NCBI GenBank assembly: GCA_001970955.1
Contig: MPUH01000507.1
Coordinates: 1-49,130, forward strand
Reading direction: 5' to 3'
Source of the DNA: Stentor coeruleus
Taxonomy: Eukaryota > Ciliophora > Heterotrichea > Heterotrichida > Stentoridae
DNA: 49,130 nt
Shown: piece after piece, positions 1-9,542 of the stretch
Layout: each line of letters begins with the position of its first letter
How positions within the stretch are numbered: the first letter of the stretch is position 1
Program-made: the position numbers and the translations under genes
The notes under the pieces: generated by a model
The model's database searches: none
Told to the model about the DNA's origin: nothing
The model's input: the letters and a program-made list of their open reading frames with translations, nothing else

Positions 1-359
1 CCCCATTCGCTTACACCATACTTAAGAAAATATAAACAAAGACTCTGAAATCCAGTAAATCTCAATGCCAATTTCCAAGAAAACCCTGATTCCTAATGCT
101 GATTCATGTTCCTTTGTCTGCCCTACCTAAAAGTCAACAAAAATATCGAGTATCTGAAAACAAAGATGAAGAATAAAACAAAATGTCATAAAATAACTTT
201 AAACATGTATTCAAAAATCTCCAATTTTTTTCTTTCAATCTTACCCCAACTAAAATCCTAACTTTCTAATCATCCTATAATCTTCCTGGTAATCTTCATA
301 TAAAAACCTTATGAGATTCTATTCTCAAGAAATTTCAAACGTTATTATTCTTAATTTAA
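1..359. other. Intergenic, 5' flank of first gene
   Basis: AT-rich flank with no open frame I would call. It is C-rich and G-poor on the + strand, which in this window is typical of DNA upstream of a + strand gene, and it leads directly into the ATG at 360. No RNA gene or repeat was seen. Confidence 0.5.
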
Positions 360-1415
360 ATGTCTAAAAGGTCTTCGAAAATTGAAGAAGAAAACAGTCG
401 CCTGCGTAATGAGCTGAAGAAACTGCGTTCAGAGCTCAAAGAGATAAAAAAGAATTGTAAGAACCCTCCTGTTTTCACTACAGAAACACGTAGAAAACTA
501 GCTATGCGTATACATGAAAAATTGGAACAAGGAATTTTTAGTCCGCCCAAGGTCCCTTTGTCAAGATCTCGGTCCCCATTAGGTGGTAAAAAGATAAAAA
601 CTAGCAAGAGTCCTGTTAACAGAATAAAAGTCCATGAAAAAACTGATGAGGACAAAGAAAACTACCCTCAGGACACTTTAGGTGAAAGGAAAAGCCCTGA
701 GTTCGTCACAATAACAGACGATAATATTGGAGAAAATGATATAATTTCTAAGACACAAGACCTTAGCAACTATTTACAACCTGAAAAATCCCTTGAGATG
801 TCTTCGGACCAGATAATTGAACAACTACAAACATTAAAAAGAGAAAACAGACTACTTAAAGAACTTAATTCTCTTAGAGCTGAAAATGAAAAACTCCGTT
901 TGCAAATGAGGAACAAAACCCCACGACACAAAGAACGGAACAATTCAGCTTATTTGCTATGTAAAAATCATAATAAAAGCAAGCATTCCTTCGAAGTAAT
1001 GAGTTTAAATTTTTCGGGAAACAGCATGAATTCTAAGAAATCTGCGAAAAAAATCCTTGGAAGCAAAGACAAAAGCCCAAGTCACTCACTTAAATGTGTT
1101 TCTAAGTCAAACAGCAAGCAAAATAGAACCTGCTCACCTTTGCCAGATGAGTTATCAATGAAAAACTCGTATAGAAAGTCTAATAACGAAAACTTTAGCG
1201 ATATTTTCAGTTTTACAGCCTCAGCCAAAAAAGCTACAAAAAACGAAAAAACTCATTGTGGACTGAGTATCAGCGAGAATTCAAAGCTTTCCAAAAGCCC
1301 TAGTATCAGAAGTACAAACAGAATAAGCCCTAAAATTACACCCAGGAATAAAAACTGTGACCTTTGTGACACTTTATTACACAAAGGTTTTTCAACTCAA
1401 CTCTGCAATAAATAA
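360..1415 (+). CDS. Coiled-coil protein, unknown function
   Basis: A 351-aa Lys/Ser/Asn-rich protein. It has a short N-terminal coiled coil (about residues 1-30), a second strong heptad region (about 150-185, rich in Leu/Glu/Lys), and a long low-complexity basic part with many SP dipeptides (SRSRSP, SKSP, KSPS) that look like possible proline-directed phosphosites. The C-terminus carries a CDLC pair followed by a His and a further Cys (about residues 332-349), which could bind zinc. The start is the first ATG after an in-frame stop in a C-rich flank, and the stop is TAA. Acidic and basic coiled-coil proteins of this kind are common among ciliate cortical and basal-body proteins, but I do not recognise a family. 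That the gene is real is well supported by length and composition; function is unknown. Confidence 0.8.
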   Translation: MSKRSSKIEEENSRLRNELKKLRSELKEIKKNCKNPPVFTTETRRKLAMRIHEKLEQGIFSPPKVPLSRSRSPLGGKKIKTSKSPVNRIKVHEKTDEDKENYPQDTLGERKSPEFVTITDDNIGENDIISKTQDLSNYLQPEKSLEMSSDQIIEQLQTLKRENRLLKELNSLRAENEKLRLQMRNKTPRHKERNNSAYLLCKNHNKSKHSFEVMSLNFSGNSMNSKKSAKKILGSKDKSPSHSLKCVSKSNSKQNRTCSPLPDELSMKNSYRKSNNENFSDIFSFTASAKKATKNEKTHCGLSISENSKLSKSPSIRSTNRISPKITPRNKNCDLCDTLLHKGFSTQLCNK

Positions 1416-1544
1416 GTAATTTAATCTAGTTATCTCTGTACATTTACCTGTAATCTTTTATACTTTTATATTCTTCTAAATAAATCCCATAATAATTTGT
1501 AAAAAACCTAATCCCATATGAAAATATGAAAATTTCTTAGGATA

Positions 1545-1555
1545 TTTATATATAC
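1545..1555 (+). promoter_or_regulatory. TATA-like element of U6 gene
   Basis: An AT-only TTATATATA run lies about 15-25 bp before the inferred U6 5' end, about where the TATA box of a type 3 Pol III promoter sits. In an AT-rich genome such runs are common, so this rests on position relative to U6. Confidence 0.4.
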
Positions 1556-1568
1556 TAAGACAATATAG

Positions 1569-1676
1569 TTGGAGCCCATTGGGTCATCCGATTAAATTGG
1601 AACGATACAGAGAAGATTAGCATGGCCCCTGCGCAAGGATGACACGCTCAAATCGAGAAGTGTATCCCAAATTTTT
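1569..1676 (+). ncRNA. U6: U6 spliceosomal snRNA
   Basis: About 108 nt with the near-invariant U6 core. A 5' hairpin (GCCCATTGGGT, about 1574-1584) is followed by the segment reading TTGGAACGATACAGAGAAG, which contains the ACAGAGA box (1607-1613) that pairs with the 5' splice site. Next come the AGC catalytic triad region (GATTAGCATGG) and the internal stem-loop (GGCCCCTGCGCAAGGATG). The gene ends in a T6 run (1672-1677), a Pol III terminator. The 3' end lies only about 22 bp from the stop codon of the convergent TPR gene. The RNA forms the catalytic core of the spliceosome with U2. The match to the conserved core is essentially exact; the 5' end is uncertain by a few bases. Confidence 0.97.
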
Positions 1677-1677
1677 T
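1672..1677 (+). terminator. Pol III T-run terminator of U6
   Basis: Six consecutive T residues directly at the 3' end of the U6 sequence, the standard RNA polymerase III stop signal. Confidence 0.8.
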
Positions 1678-1698
1678 GGCAATATTTAAAAAAATTAT

Positions 1699-2874
1699 CT
1701 ACTGAGACTTAGAAGATTCATTATCTACATCTTGAACTCTGACTTCAGGGTTTTCTTTCAGCGTCTTTTTTATTGTCTCAAGTTTTTCTTTAATTTCCTT
1801 TACAGCTTTTTTATTCTTATTCTTAGAATAAATCTCATAAGCTTTGTTAAAGTAATCATAAGCTTGTGAGTATCTATTTAATATCATAAGAATAGTCCCA
1901 ATAACTTTTAAATTTTTCGCATATTGCTGTGTGGATTTTCCATGTAAAGACTTATCAATTTCTTCTAGTTCTAAGCATTCTTGTAAAGCTTCTTCATATT
2001 CTCCAGCTTTAAGTAACAACATACATATATGTCTTTTAACTTTAGCTGTTTTTTTATTAATTTGCCCATGGTTGTACTCATAAACTTTTTCTGCATTCCT
2101 TAAAGCGTCAAGAGCTTCTGGAAAGTTCTGTGCTTCTTGTAACCAAGCCCCTAATTTCTCAGCAGATTCAGCAACAGTATCTGAATGCATATCAAGTTCC
2201 ATCATAAGGTTAAGTTTCCTCCTAAGTACATCAATGCTATTATTTGAATCATTTTGTTGATGATAGATTTCAGCCATTTCAGAATAAACTTCAATCATCG
2301 CTTCATGTTTCATCCCATAATGTGCTTCATAAAGTTCCCATACTGAAGTCATACTATCAAGTGCTTTAGCATAGTCTTTTTGTTTAGCTTGGACTTTAGA
2401 CAGAGCTATTAAAATAGGCGCGTGACTTAAATTGTCATCACCCAAAAGTGCTTTGTTCATTTTCAGTGCTTTGTCTAATAAATTCGAAGCATCTTCAACA
2501 CCTCCTGCTTCCATATAACAATTGCCTAATAAAGTGAGTATATGCGTATGAAATGGTTTTGCTTCTTGGACTGAATTGAAAAGGTTACCATTGAGTTTGA
2601 GAGCTGAAGTTAGATGATCTAAAGCTTGTTCATAATATTCTTTGTTTAAATAACTTTCACCTAGGTTTGTGTGTGCTTGGACTAATATGAAAGGACTACG
2701 GTTATGAACATTTACTAAGACTTTACATAAGGCTAGTTGGTGGATGCGGACTTGAATAACCCCTTCTTTGTCACCGATTTCTTCACGGTCTTTTACATAT
2801 TCACTAAGGACTCGGTTTTTATCTTCAAGCTCGCCACATATGCGATCTGCGATACTTAATGGGTACTCTTCCAT
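1699..2874 (-). CDS. TPR-repeat protein, TTC23-like
   Basis: A 391-aa helical protein made almost entirely of tetratricopeptide-like repeats (about residues 65-370). Examples are the units around [18 protein letters not shown] and [20 protein letters not shown], with the Ala/Gly/Tyr pattern expected at TPR positions 8, 20 and 27. The overall look (an N-terminal segment reading [12 protein letters not shown], then spaced TPRs with [10 protein letters not shown]) resembles TTC23/TTC23L or kinesin-light-chain-type TPR proteins; TTC23 acts at the ciliary base in animals. The family assignment is tentative, the TPR fold is not. The gene ends in TAG and its 3' end converges on U6. The next minus-strand gene ends only 28 bp upstream of its ATG, so promoter and preceding terminator must be packed into that space or overlap a UTR. 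Confidence 0.85.
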   Translation of the reverse strand: MEEYPLSIADRICGELEDKNRVLSEYVKDREEIGDKEGVIQVRIHQLALCKVLVNVHNRSPFILVQAHTNLGESYLNKEYYEQALDHLTSALKLNGNLFNSVQEAKPFHTHILTLLGNCYMEAGGVEDASNLLDKALKMNKALLGDDNLSHAPILIALSKVQAKQKDYAKALDSMTSVWELYEAHYGMKHEAMIEVYSEMAEIYHQQNDSNNSIDVLRRKLNLMMELDMHSDTVAESAEKLGAWLQEAQNFPEALDALRNAEKVYEYNHGQINKKTAKVKRHICMLLLKAGEYEEALQECLELEEIDKSLHGKSTQQYAKNLKVIGTILMILNRYSQAYDYFNKAYEIYSKNKNKKAVKEIKEKLETIKKTLKENPEVRVQDVDNESSKSQ

Positions 2875-2902
2875 TTAATTTGAATAATTCATTTTGTTTA
2901 AG

Positions 2903-3346
2903 TTAATATAGGAATTGCTTAGAGTTACCTTGATTACGAATACAAGAGCTAGACTTGTCACTAGAAGGGACTTGCTTGCCTTCTAAGGAATAGGTTCTTT
3001 GGTGTGACCTTGGGAACGATTTTTTTAATGTAAACGATGGAGTTGTACACGTTATATTTAAAGGCTTGTAGATTGGTTTGACTTGGATCGGTTTGGTATT
3101 TTCTGATGGGGTTTTTGGTTGCGAGTTTGGCTTTTTCTTTTTTTTGCAGACCTTTTTTATCCGCATTGGCTTTGGCATTTCTATAGCTTTAGCTAATATG
3201 CTTTTGAAGGTTGTTAGGGGGTTTTCTTTGGATTCTGAAGTGTAGCTTTGAATCATATAATAGAGTTTGTCTTTTTTAAAGGAAAAATTCAAGGGTTTTT
3301 GAATTTTTGGAAGTGGTGGAGGACTATGTTTGATGAGATGGTGCAT
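2903..3346 (-). CDS. Small basic protein, unknown
   Basis: A 147-aa Lys/Pro/Ser-rich protein with PPPLPK near the N-terminus and a KKVCKKKKKP basic patch that could act as a nuclear localisation or microtubule-binding segment. There is no transmembrane segment and no recognised domain. Composition suits a disordered protein. It sits head-to-tail with the TPR gene (28 bp gap), in the same orientation. An ATG in an A-rich context and a TAA stop define it. The open frame is longer than chance shadows in such AT-rich DNA and has normal coding composition, so I keep it, with no functional claim. Confidence 0.65.
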   Translation of the reverse strand: MHHLIKHSPPPLPKIQKPLNFSFKKDKLYYMIQSYTSESKENPLTTFKSILAKAIEMPKPMRIKKVCKKKKKPNSQPKTPSENTKPIQVKPIYKPLNITCTTPSFTLKKSFPRSHQRTYSLEGKQVPSSDKSSSCIRNQGNSKQFLY

Positions 3347-4140
3347 TTTTAAATAAAATTTAATATATCTTTACTAGTTTCAATGTTTAAAACCATTTAA
3401 ATAAATGGAATATAGAAAATCTTAATAGACTGAGAATATTAGCTCACTCACTCGTAAGACAGAGATGAATTTAATTAGAATCCAAACATCTTATCATGAA
3501 AAAGTCCCAAGAACATATACATCAATGACTTATCATACGTCTTTTTATGATAATCAGATGATTCAAGAGCATCATATCAAAATTAAAAAGCCTATAATGT
3601 ACTGTTAGTTTATATAAATTTTCAAGAATATAAATTTACTATACTAGCGTGTCTGTTCATCTTAGTAGACAGGCAAGTCGAAGTTTAAATTTTCTAACAT
3701 AATAATACATGAAAATATTTCTTAGAAAAAGGATGTATTAGCTCTAATAGATGTGAAAAAACTCAGAATCTTCACTTTTTGAGGCTATGGATTATTGAGA
3801 GCAGACCAATTGTAAGTATTCAGAAACTAATCATTTAAAGCTTATCAATGTGTTTGAATTTTTCTTTAAATTTATTTCGAAGGCATAGCCAAAAAACAGA
3901 TGAAGCCTTTAAAACTATAAAATCTATAACAAGCAACTAACAGTAAAATCATTGAAAAATATGTTGGCTTGCTAATCATGATGAGTATCAATAAAAAGTT
4001 TTAGTATAAGATGTAATAACTAATCTATGAATGTAGGATAGTCATTTGATAAATACGACGATGAATATTGACTCATTTATATTAATTGGCATTTATTTGA
4101 AGATTGAGTTTGAATCAAAAACATGATATTGCTATAAGAA
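3347..4140. other. Intergenic with decayed coding traces
   Basis: About 800 bp without a convincing gene. A 47-codon ATG-initiated frame (3465-3608, +) has coding-like composition but is short. A small hairpin (TGTCT...AGACA) lies near 3653-3672. Base composition is more even than in other flanks, which fits a decaying gene that continues into the pseudogene at about 4150-4650. Confidence 0.4.
3465..3608 (+). CDS. Possible 47-aa ORF or gene remnant
   Basis: An ATG-to-TAG frame of 47 codons. The translation is His/Tyr/Lys/Ile-rich (for example MIQEHHIKIKKP) and less AT-driven than random frames nearby. No family is recognised. It could be a tiny gene, or an N-terminal relic of the broken gene at 4150-4650. 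Length alone does not exclude chance. Confidence 0.2.
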   Translation: MNLIRIQTSYHEKVPRTYTSMTYHTSFYDNQMIQEHHIKIKKPIMYC

Positions 4141-4149
4141 TAATATTTT

Positions 4150-4651
4150 ATAGGGACTTAAAAAAACCTGAAATTCCCAAAAAAATGAGCCGGTAAAAAC
4201 TATTATCAAACTCCTGAGACAATAAAAAAAATTGAAGAAGAAAAAAAGACGGTTTCAGATAATTCTGTGAAAAACCTTGGGAAAATGCAGCTAGCTAAGC
4301 TAAAACTTGCCCCAATTGGTAGTAAAATGGCCAAAAGCCCTGAATCATTAGCTAAAGGTCCACAAAAAAGAGTGCAAAACCAGATAAAAACGTTCAACTC
4401 AATATTTTCATAAATGATTTTACAGAAGAATTTATTAGCGAGCATATCAACTTCGGTTATAGTTTTGTATCTTTAAACAGTGGGAAAAATCTACCTGGAA
4501 AAGGGAAAATAGATCACCTAATTTGAAAATACCACAAATAGTTATGAATATGAAAAAATATGATTAGCCAGATAGCTCTTCACAAAAGGAGGATTCAGAT
4601 AGTGATAGGAGTGTTGATGATAGCTTTGGGTTTGATGTAGATCTACCTTAG
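4150..4651 (+). pseudogene. Decayed Lys/Ser-rich protein gene
   Basis: Coding-like sequence is spread over shifted + frames. An open frame from about 4189 to 4412 reads KNYYQTPETIKKIEEEKK and continues with QLAKLKLAPIGSKMAKSPES, then stops at TAA. A shifted frame continues with NDFTEEFISEHINFGYSF and ends in TGA at about 4525. A third stretch reads PDSSSQKEDSDSDRSVDDSF and ends in TAG at 4648-4650. No ATG-led frame spans it, and no canonical 15-16-nt GT...AG intron repairs the breaks. Codon use and residue mix (Lys/Ser/Glu, acidic serine tail) look like genuine protein, so I infer a recently inactivated gene with indels. Sequencing errors are an alternative explanation. Confidence 0.5.
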
Positions 4652-4687
4652 TTTCTTTTAGTAAATTTAAGTAAATAATTAGTTATC

Positions 4688-5419
4688 ATGTCAGGCTTTC
4701 TTAATATCTCTCTTGAAACTGGGCCTGGAAGTTATGAGATTCAAGATTCTATGGGTTATTTATCACATAAATACTATAATTCTCCACGTGCTGTTATAGC
4801 CAAAGCTAAAAAAACAAGCAAAATTTTCTTGAGCGCTGAGCTAAACAAACAATATTCAGGAATTGAGTCCCCTGGAGTTAGCACTTACAACCCCAACCGA
4901 GAAAATTTTCTATCCAAGTCCCCATCTGCACTTTTTGGCAGAGAAGAAAGGTTTATGTCTCATATCAAACCTTTTCTAAACAGATCCCCTGGACCAGTCT
5001 ACAGTCAAGTACTTCAATCTTCAAGCCCCGGGATATCTTTTGCTAAAGCAAGAAGAAGCTCATCTATAGAACCTACTTCACCAGCACCTTGGGACTATAA
5101 CCCTATTGTTCCCCCAATGAAAATACCTTCAGTTATTTTTAAATCGACCTATGAAAGAAGTGTTGATAAATTCTTAACTCCAGGGCCTGGAGCATATCAA
5201 ATCAACAGTTTACAGTCAAGAAGAGGTGCTTATGTTAGCAAAATCGGCCGAAGCATTGCTTTAGGCAAAGATTCATCTCCAGGGCCAGGATCTTACGAAA
5301 CTAAAAAAAGTTACGATAAAGGGAAAATCAATTTCGGGTCTGGAAAAAGAAGCATGGACCCAAGAGCCTGTAATATTTATATAGATGCTAAATCGTACGA
5401 AATGTACAAAGATACTTAA
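4688..5419 (+). CDS. Sperm-tail PG-rich repeat (SHIPPO/STPG) protein
   Basis: A 243-aa protein with repeated proline-glycine motifs of the sperm-tail PG-rich (STPGR) family: GPGSYEI near the N-terminus, SPGVSTYNP, SPGPVYS, TPGPGAYQI and SPGPGSYETK, spaced about 30-60 residues apart. In animals and protists these proteins (ODF3/CIMAP, STPG) associate with microtubules of cilia and flagella. The repeats here are well preserved. The stop codon (TAA) lies about 75 bp from the stop of the kinesin gene on the opposite strand, so the two converge with almost no spacer. Role in cilia or cortical microtubules is inferred from the family. Confidence 0.88.
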   Translation: MSGFLNISLETGPGSYEIQDSMGYLSHKYYNSPRAVIAKAKKTSKIFLSAELNKQYSGIESPGVSTYNPNRENFLSKSPSALFGREERFMSHIKPFLNRSPGPVYSQVLQSSSPGISFAKARRSSSIEPTSPAPWDYNPIVPPMKIPSVIFKSTYERSVDKFLTPGPGAYQINSLQSRRGAYVSKIGRSIALGKDSSPGPGSYETKKSYDKGKINFGSGKRSMDPRACNIYIDAKSYEMYKDT

Positions 5420-5494
5420 TTTTCAAGAATTTTGATGAATTAACTAATAACTTTTTTCAATAAATTGAAAAATTTCTTTAAATAGTCTTTTGGG

Positions 5495-7441
5495 TTATTT
5501 ACTTGTCATAGTTTTCTTTTTAGTGATTTTTAAATTAACCAAAGTTGGAATCCTTGAACCTTTAACTGAAGTTGGCGATACCAAATTTGTTGGACTCAAG
5601 CTCCCAACCCGAATATCGCTTTCTTCATATCTACTTTTTTTCTTTTTATGTTTGTTGAATATTAAAAAAGTGTCTATTTTCCTTGTTGCATTATCTTTTT
5701 CCCTTTGTTTTATCCTGTTATTCAAAATTGCGATTTTATTATCTTTATCTTTTAATGCAATCTGATAACTTTCTAGATCCCTTTGAAGCTTATCTAAAGT
5801 CCTTAATAAAGAGTTTTTTTCCGATCTTTCCTTTTCTAGTAATGTCAGTGTCCTTTCTACCTCTTTAGTAACAAGGTTTTTTCTAATAAAAAACCCTAGA
5901 TCCACAGCTTTGACCCTAGAGCCTAAAGCGAGTGTGCACATAGTTTCATTAAGACTATCCATTGAAGGGCTACAGTTCATAATCATTGTAACAATACTTT
6001 CTGATCCTCCTAATGTTGGTTGGAGTATCTGAGTGAGCATAGAGTTCCTATAAGGAATGTGTTTTTGTCTATTTTCCAAAGCAGAAATCACATCTTGTAA
6101 AGCTGATAAAGATTTGTTTATAAGTAGAGCCTCCTTTAAAGTTTCTCCTACAGCCTGGCTTTTACCAATCCTCTCACTACCAGCCAGGTCTACAAATTGT
6201 ACTTTGCCTACTCCAGTTGGTCCTGTTATAGTAAACCATACAATTGCATGACTTCTTGATGATCTTTCATTACATTCTGTGAACTTAGTTGTTCTTCTGC
6301 TTATAGCTTTTTGTACCATTTCCCAACTTTTACTTCTCCAATCATTTGATAATTTCATCTCAGCTTTAGCCAAAGTTTCCTTCCAATTCTTACTAAACGG
6401 GTCTTCACTTAGTAAATTTTTTAGTTGTTCATTATAAATTTCTATACATTGCAAAGATACATCATAATCTTCAGTTATCAGCTCCTCAAGTTTTTTTAAA
6501 GCCAAAGAAATTATCCCGTTCATTGTGTAAGTTTTTCCTGAACCTGTTTGTCCATATGCTATAATACAAGCATTTCCCCCAGAAATCAGTTTAAATACTG
6601 ATTCTTCTATATCTTGGAATACAGTTTCAGTTGTGGTCCCAGGCACGAAAATTTTTTCAAACTCGAAATTTTTGCTTTCTTTGTTTTTTTCTTTGATTTG
6701 GATTGTTGTTTCATCAATTGCTAACACTTGCTGGTCCCAAGTTTCTGATGATGTTGGTGGACGGAATGTGATGAGAACTTTAACACTTTGTCTAGAAGCA
6801 TTTTCATCAAATGACCCTTTGCGGGATACAGCTCTTGATGGATTTTTAGAATTAGATCTAGAAATAGGAATTGTTATTGTGTGTTCAACTGTGTGCTTTA
6901 AAGATGGGGTCGGTGAGCGACGCTGAAGTTTTTCACATGGAGGCGGGCTTACTTCTATATGAATTAACTCTTGTTTTAGTTCTTGGTATTGATCTTTTAA
7001 TCTTTGCATTTCAACTTGTTTTGTTTGGCTTAGTTCTTCAAGTTCTTCTTTGTACATTATCGCATTTTCCTCAGCGTGATAGAGTTTTTCTTCCAGCATT
7101 GTTTTTGAGTATTCTAAAATCCTAGCGGATTTTTCCCATTGATCATTTAAATGTTCGAGTTCATATTTTTGTTGCTCAAAAGACCTTATTCTTTTTTTAA
7201 GGCTTTCAATTTCTGTTTGGAGTTTTGAAATTTCTGCTTCGTTTTTTTGATATTTTCCTTTCATTATTTCTAAATTGTGCTCTGCATCTCGGCATTTTAC
7301 AAGTGTTTCTTCGAGTTTTTTTGCTTTTTCAGCTAGCTCATTTTCTAGGCTTTCCTCATATTCAGTGCACGAGTCTTTGAATTCTTCGAATTCTATCTGC
7401 AATTTAGCCAATTTTTCTTTTAAAGCTTCTGAGCTTGCCAT
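5495..7441 (-). CDS. Kinesin motor protein, kinesin-14-like
   Basis: A 648-aa protein with an N-terminal coiled coil (about residues 1-165), a Ser/Pro linker (170-215), then a kinesin motor (about 219-545). The motor shows the P-loop GQTGSGKT (297-304), switch I NERSSRSHA and switch II VDLAGSERIGKS, as well as a YRNSMLTQILQ helix. A further coiled coil of about 70 residues and a basic tail follow (about 550-648). A coiled coil before the motor suggests a minus-end-directed kinesin-14, but a motor followed by another coiled coil is not the usual strictly C-terminal arrangement, so the subfamily is uncertain. All ATPase motifs are intact, so it should be an active motor. Start ATG lies in an A-rich context; stop is TAA. 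Confidence 0.93.
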   Translation of the reverse strand: MASSEALKEKLAKLQIEFEEFKDSCTEYEESLENELAEKAKKLEETLVKCRDAEHNLEIMKGKYQKNEAEISKLQTEIESLKKRIRSFEQQKYELEHLNDQWEKSARILEYSKTMLEEKLYHAEENAIMYKEELEELSQTKQVEMQRLKDQYQELKQELIHIEVSPPPCEKLQRRSPTPSLKHTVEHTITIPISRSNSKNPSRAVSRKGSFDENASRQSVKVLITFRPPTSSETWDQQVLAIDETTIQIKEKNKESKNFEFEKIFVPGTTTETVFQDIEESVFKLISGGNACIIAYGQTGSGKTYTMNGIISLALKKLEELITEDYDVSLQCIEIYNEQLKNLLSEDPFSKNWKETLAKAEMKLSNDWRSKSWEMVQKAISRRTTKFTECNERSSRSHAIVWFTITGPTGVGKVQFVDLAGSERIGKSQAVGETLKEALLINKSLSALQDVISALENRQKHIPYRNSMLTQILQPTLGGSESIVTMIMNCSPSMDSLNETMCTLALGSRVKAVDLGFFIRKNLVTKEVERTLTLLEKERSEKNSLLRTLDKLQRDLESYQIALKDKDNKIAILNNRIKQREKDNATRKIDTFLIFNKHKKKKSRYEESDIRVGSLSPTNLVSPTSVKGSRIPTLVNLKITKKKTMTSK

Positions 7442-7826
7442 TATTTATCTTACTGTATATTTATTCATATTAATTTAAAGGATTTCATAAATTGAAGTTA
7501 AAACTAAGATTTATCATTATAAGATAGACACTTTTGCCAAAGAAATATTTAGTTTGTGATGTTAGGATTTTTAAGCACATATTAGGAATTTAAGAAATTT
7601 CACAGTTTAATTTTAACAAACAAGCCAAGGGGTGAAATAATTAAGCTCATATAGCAAGTTTAAAATGTATAGAAATATAGAACTTAATTTTGTTGTAAAA
7701 TATGCTGAGAAAGTTTGTTGATGATTTTCGTTGCTTTTGCAATGTGGATTCATTAAACTTGAAAAAAAATACCTGAATTAACTCCAAAAACAGTAAGCAT
7801 AAGATTTAAATGCTAAAAATAAATCA
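7442..7826. other. Divergent intergenic region
   Basis: The shared 5' flank of the kinesin (minus) and the SIN1-like gene (plus). AT-rich; no ORF, RNA or repeat that I can support. Any core promoters of both genes must lie here. Confidence 0.5.
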
Positions 7827-8816
7827 ATGGAGTTTAATAATATATTCTTGGGTATGGAATTCTCAGAGGTAAATGAGTTAAATCGTATCGCGAGTTCAAT
7901 AATGAAAACGAATAGAATAAATCCATTCAGATCAGCAAAAAAATTATCCCCACTTCAGCATCCCCATATTGCTAAGCTATCACCAGACTCACTATCGAAG
8001 TCCCCAGTCCTTTCAAATAACCCCCTATTCCAAGGGCAAGTTCAAAAATCATGTGCTTTACCAACTTTTAGCATAGAAAAAGACAATTCTTATCTCACAG
8101 AAAGATTACCTAACAGAAGGTCCAGCTTGACTTTATCATTATCTCAGCCAGACGAACTGATTTTAAGCACACCTATTAAACAGCTCGTGCTTGAAGTTTA
8201 TTTTTTTCGTAGCCCAACCAAATTTAAATTAATCGTCCCACCAGAGATAACTGTTTCAGGCATGCTTAGTAAAGCCCTTCAAGCTTATTCTAAACATATT
8301 TACTCTAACCTTCCTTTAGGTAATAATGCTAATACTTATCAAGTATGGCTTGCAGAAGAAGACACTCATCTTCCTGATTTCGATTATGCACTTGATCAAA
8401 ATATTCAAGTCTCGAAACTTGGAGTCACAAACTTTTGTGTTTGTGAGAAAACTGGCTGTGCTGACATTTTTTCTGATAAGAAACTTGGTATCAAAAGTGT
8501 TAAAGCTAAAAAATTGACACTAAAAGATAAAAATTTAACCTTGATTAAATTCCACTTTAAAGGATCGTGGACCCATTTGGCTGTGCAGAAAAATTGGAAG
8601 CTTGTTAATGTCCTTCCGATACTGCAGAGGAAGTTTTTCTTTAGTGGTGCTGAGAAAGATTTTGAGTTTAGAGTATTTATTAAGGAAACTGGAGAAGAAT
8701 GCCCTGTAGATATGACACTTTTAATTAAGGATTTAGGCTTTTCTGAGATAAAGCTTTATAGAAAAAAGCTGGCAGACAATCCGAGATACAGAAAATCATT
8801 TAAGATAAAAAATTAA
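7827..8816 (+). CDS. Probable SIN1/MAPKAP1-type TORC2 subunit
   Basis: A 329-aa protein. Residues about 1-115 are low-complexity with SP motifs. Residues about 117-207 resemble the CRIM domain of SIN1: a beta-strand start (LVLEVYFF), TVSGMLSKALQAY, then YQVWLAEEDTHLPDFDYALD with the acidic/DFxxLD signature, and a closing VSKLGVTNFCVCE strand. Residues about 235-315 form a second alpha/beta segment (LTLIKFHFKGSWTHLAV and onward) that could be a Ras-binding-like or reduced PH module. In other eukaryotes SIN1 brings AGC-kinase substrates to TORC2 through CRIM. The protein is shorter than animal SIN1 (about 520 aa). The assignment is by motif reading only and is moderate. Confidence 0.75.
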   Translation: MEFNNIFLGMEFSEVNELNRIASSIMKTNRINPFRSAKKLSPLQHPHIAKLSPDSLSKSPVLSNNPLFQGQVQKSCALPTFSIEKDNSYLTERLPNRRSSLTLSLSQPDELILSTPIKQLVLEVYFFRSPTKFKLIVPPEITVSGMLSKALQAYSKHIYSNLPLGNNANTYQVWLAEEDTHLPDFDYALDQNIQVSKLGVTNFCVCEKTGCADIFSDKKLGIKSVKAKKLTLKDKNLTLIKFHFKGSWTHLAVQKNWKLVNVLPILQRKFFFSGAEKDFEFRVFIKETGEECPVDMTLLIKDLGFSEIKLYRKKLADNPRYRKSFKIKN

Positions 8817-9540
8817 TGCAATGATAATAATATAGCCTTTAAAATACTAACTCTTATAGAGTTTAAAATATTTCTGTTCTCAATATAAATTAACTAAAAA
8901 AAATTAAGAAAACTATTCTGAATAAAGATGATTATAGTTTAGCATTAGTTAGTCAATGCAGTTCAGATTTATAGCTTTTGGTAGATTTTATGAAGATAAA
9001 TTAGATTGAAAAAAATAAGAATTTGCAATCAGAATTGTTTTAAGTATACAAATTCATAAATAGCTATTTATAAGATATAAGTTTTATATAAGTTAAAACA
9101 ACATAATCTAAACTTCCTAACAATAATTTAACATCCAAGCATCTTTTTAAACTAAAGTCTCAACTTTACATATTCTTTTCTTTACCCGACCATTTTGTTT
9201 TCTAAAAATATTTTCCATATCATTATAACCCTTATATATCCTCATTTTCAAGCATAATTCTAAATAATCACACAAGCTTACCTAATGTTAAACAATTCAC
9301 CCATTAATACCCTAAAAGTCTTAAAAGCCATCATAAAAAATCTCAAAAATCTTATTTTTACATTACAAATAATTTTCCTTTACAAAAACTATATAAACTC
9401 TTACCCAAACTCACTGAACCATTTAAAATCCTCTAAAAAGCTCTATTAACCCAAAATATTAAAACCTTAAAATGGCTCCACATACAAGCTCTTAACTTAA
9501 AATCATCCTCATACTATGCACATCTAGAATAATAATAAAA
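8817..9540. other. Intergenic; strong skew switch
   Basis: The first part (to about 9050) is the 3' flank of the SIN1-like gene. From about 9100 to 9530 the + strand becomes strongly C-rich and G-poor, the pattern seen elsewhere just upstream of + strand genes. Yet the only thing that follows is the short broken frame at 9543-9691. No other feature was seen. Confidence 0.4.
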
Positions 9541-9542
9541 AA

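Noticed and set aside
4206..4445. 79-codon minus-strand frame, Phe/Cys/Ile-rich
   Set aside because: It is the antisense of the decayed + strand coding stretch; composition and absence of flank skew fit a shadow frame.
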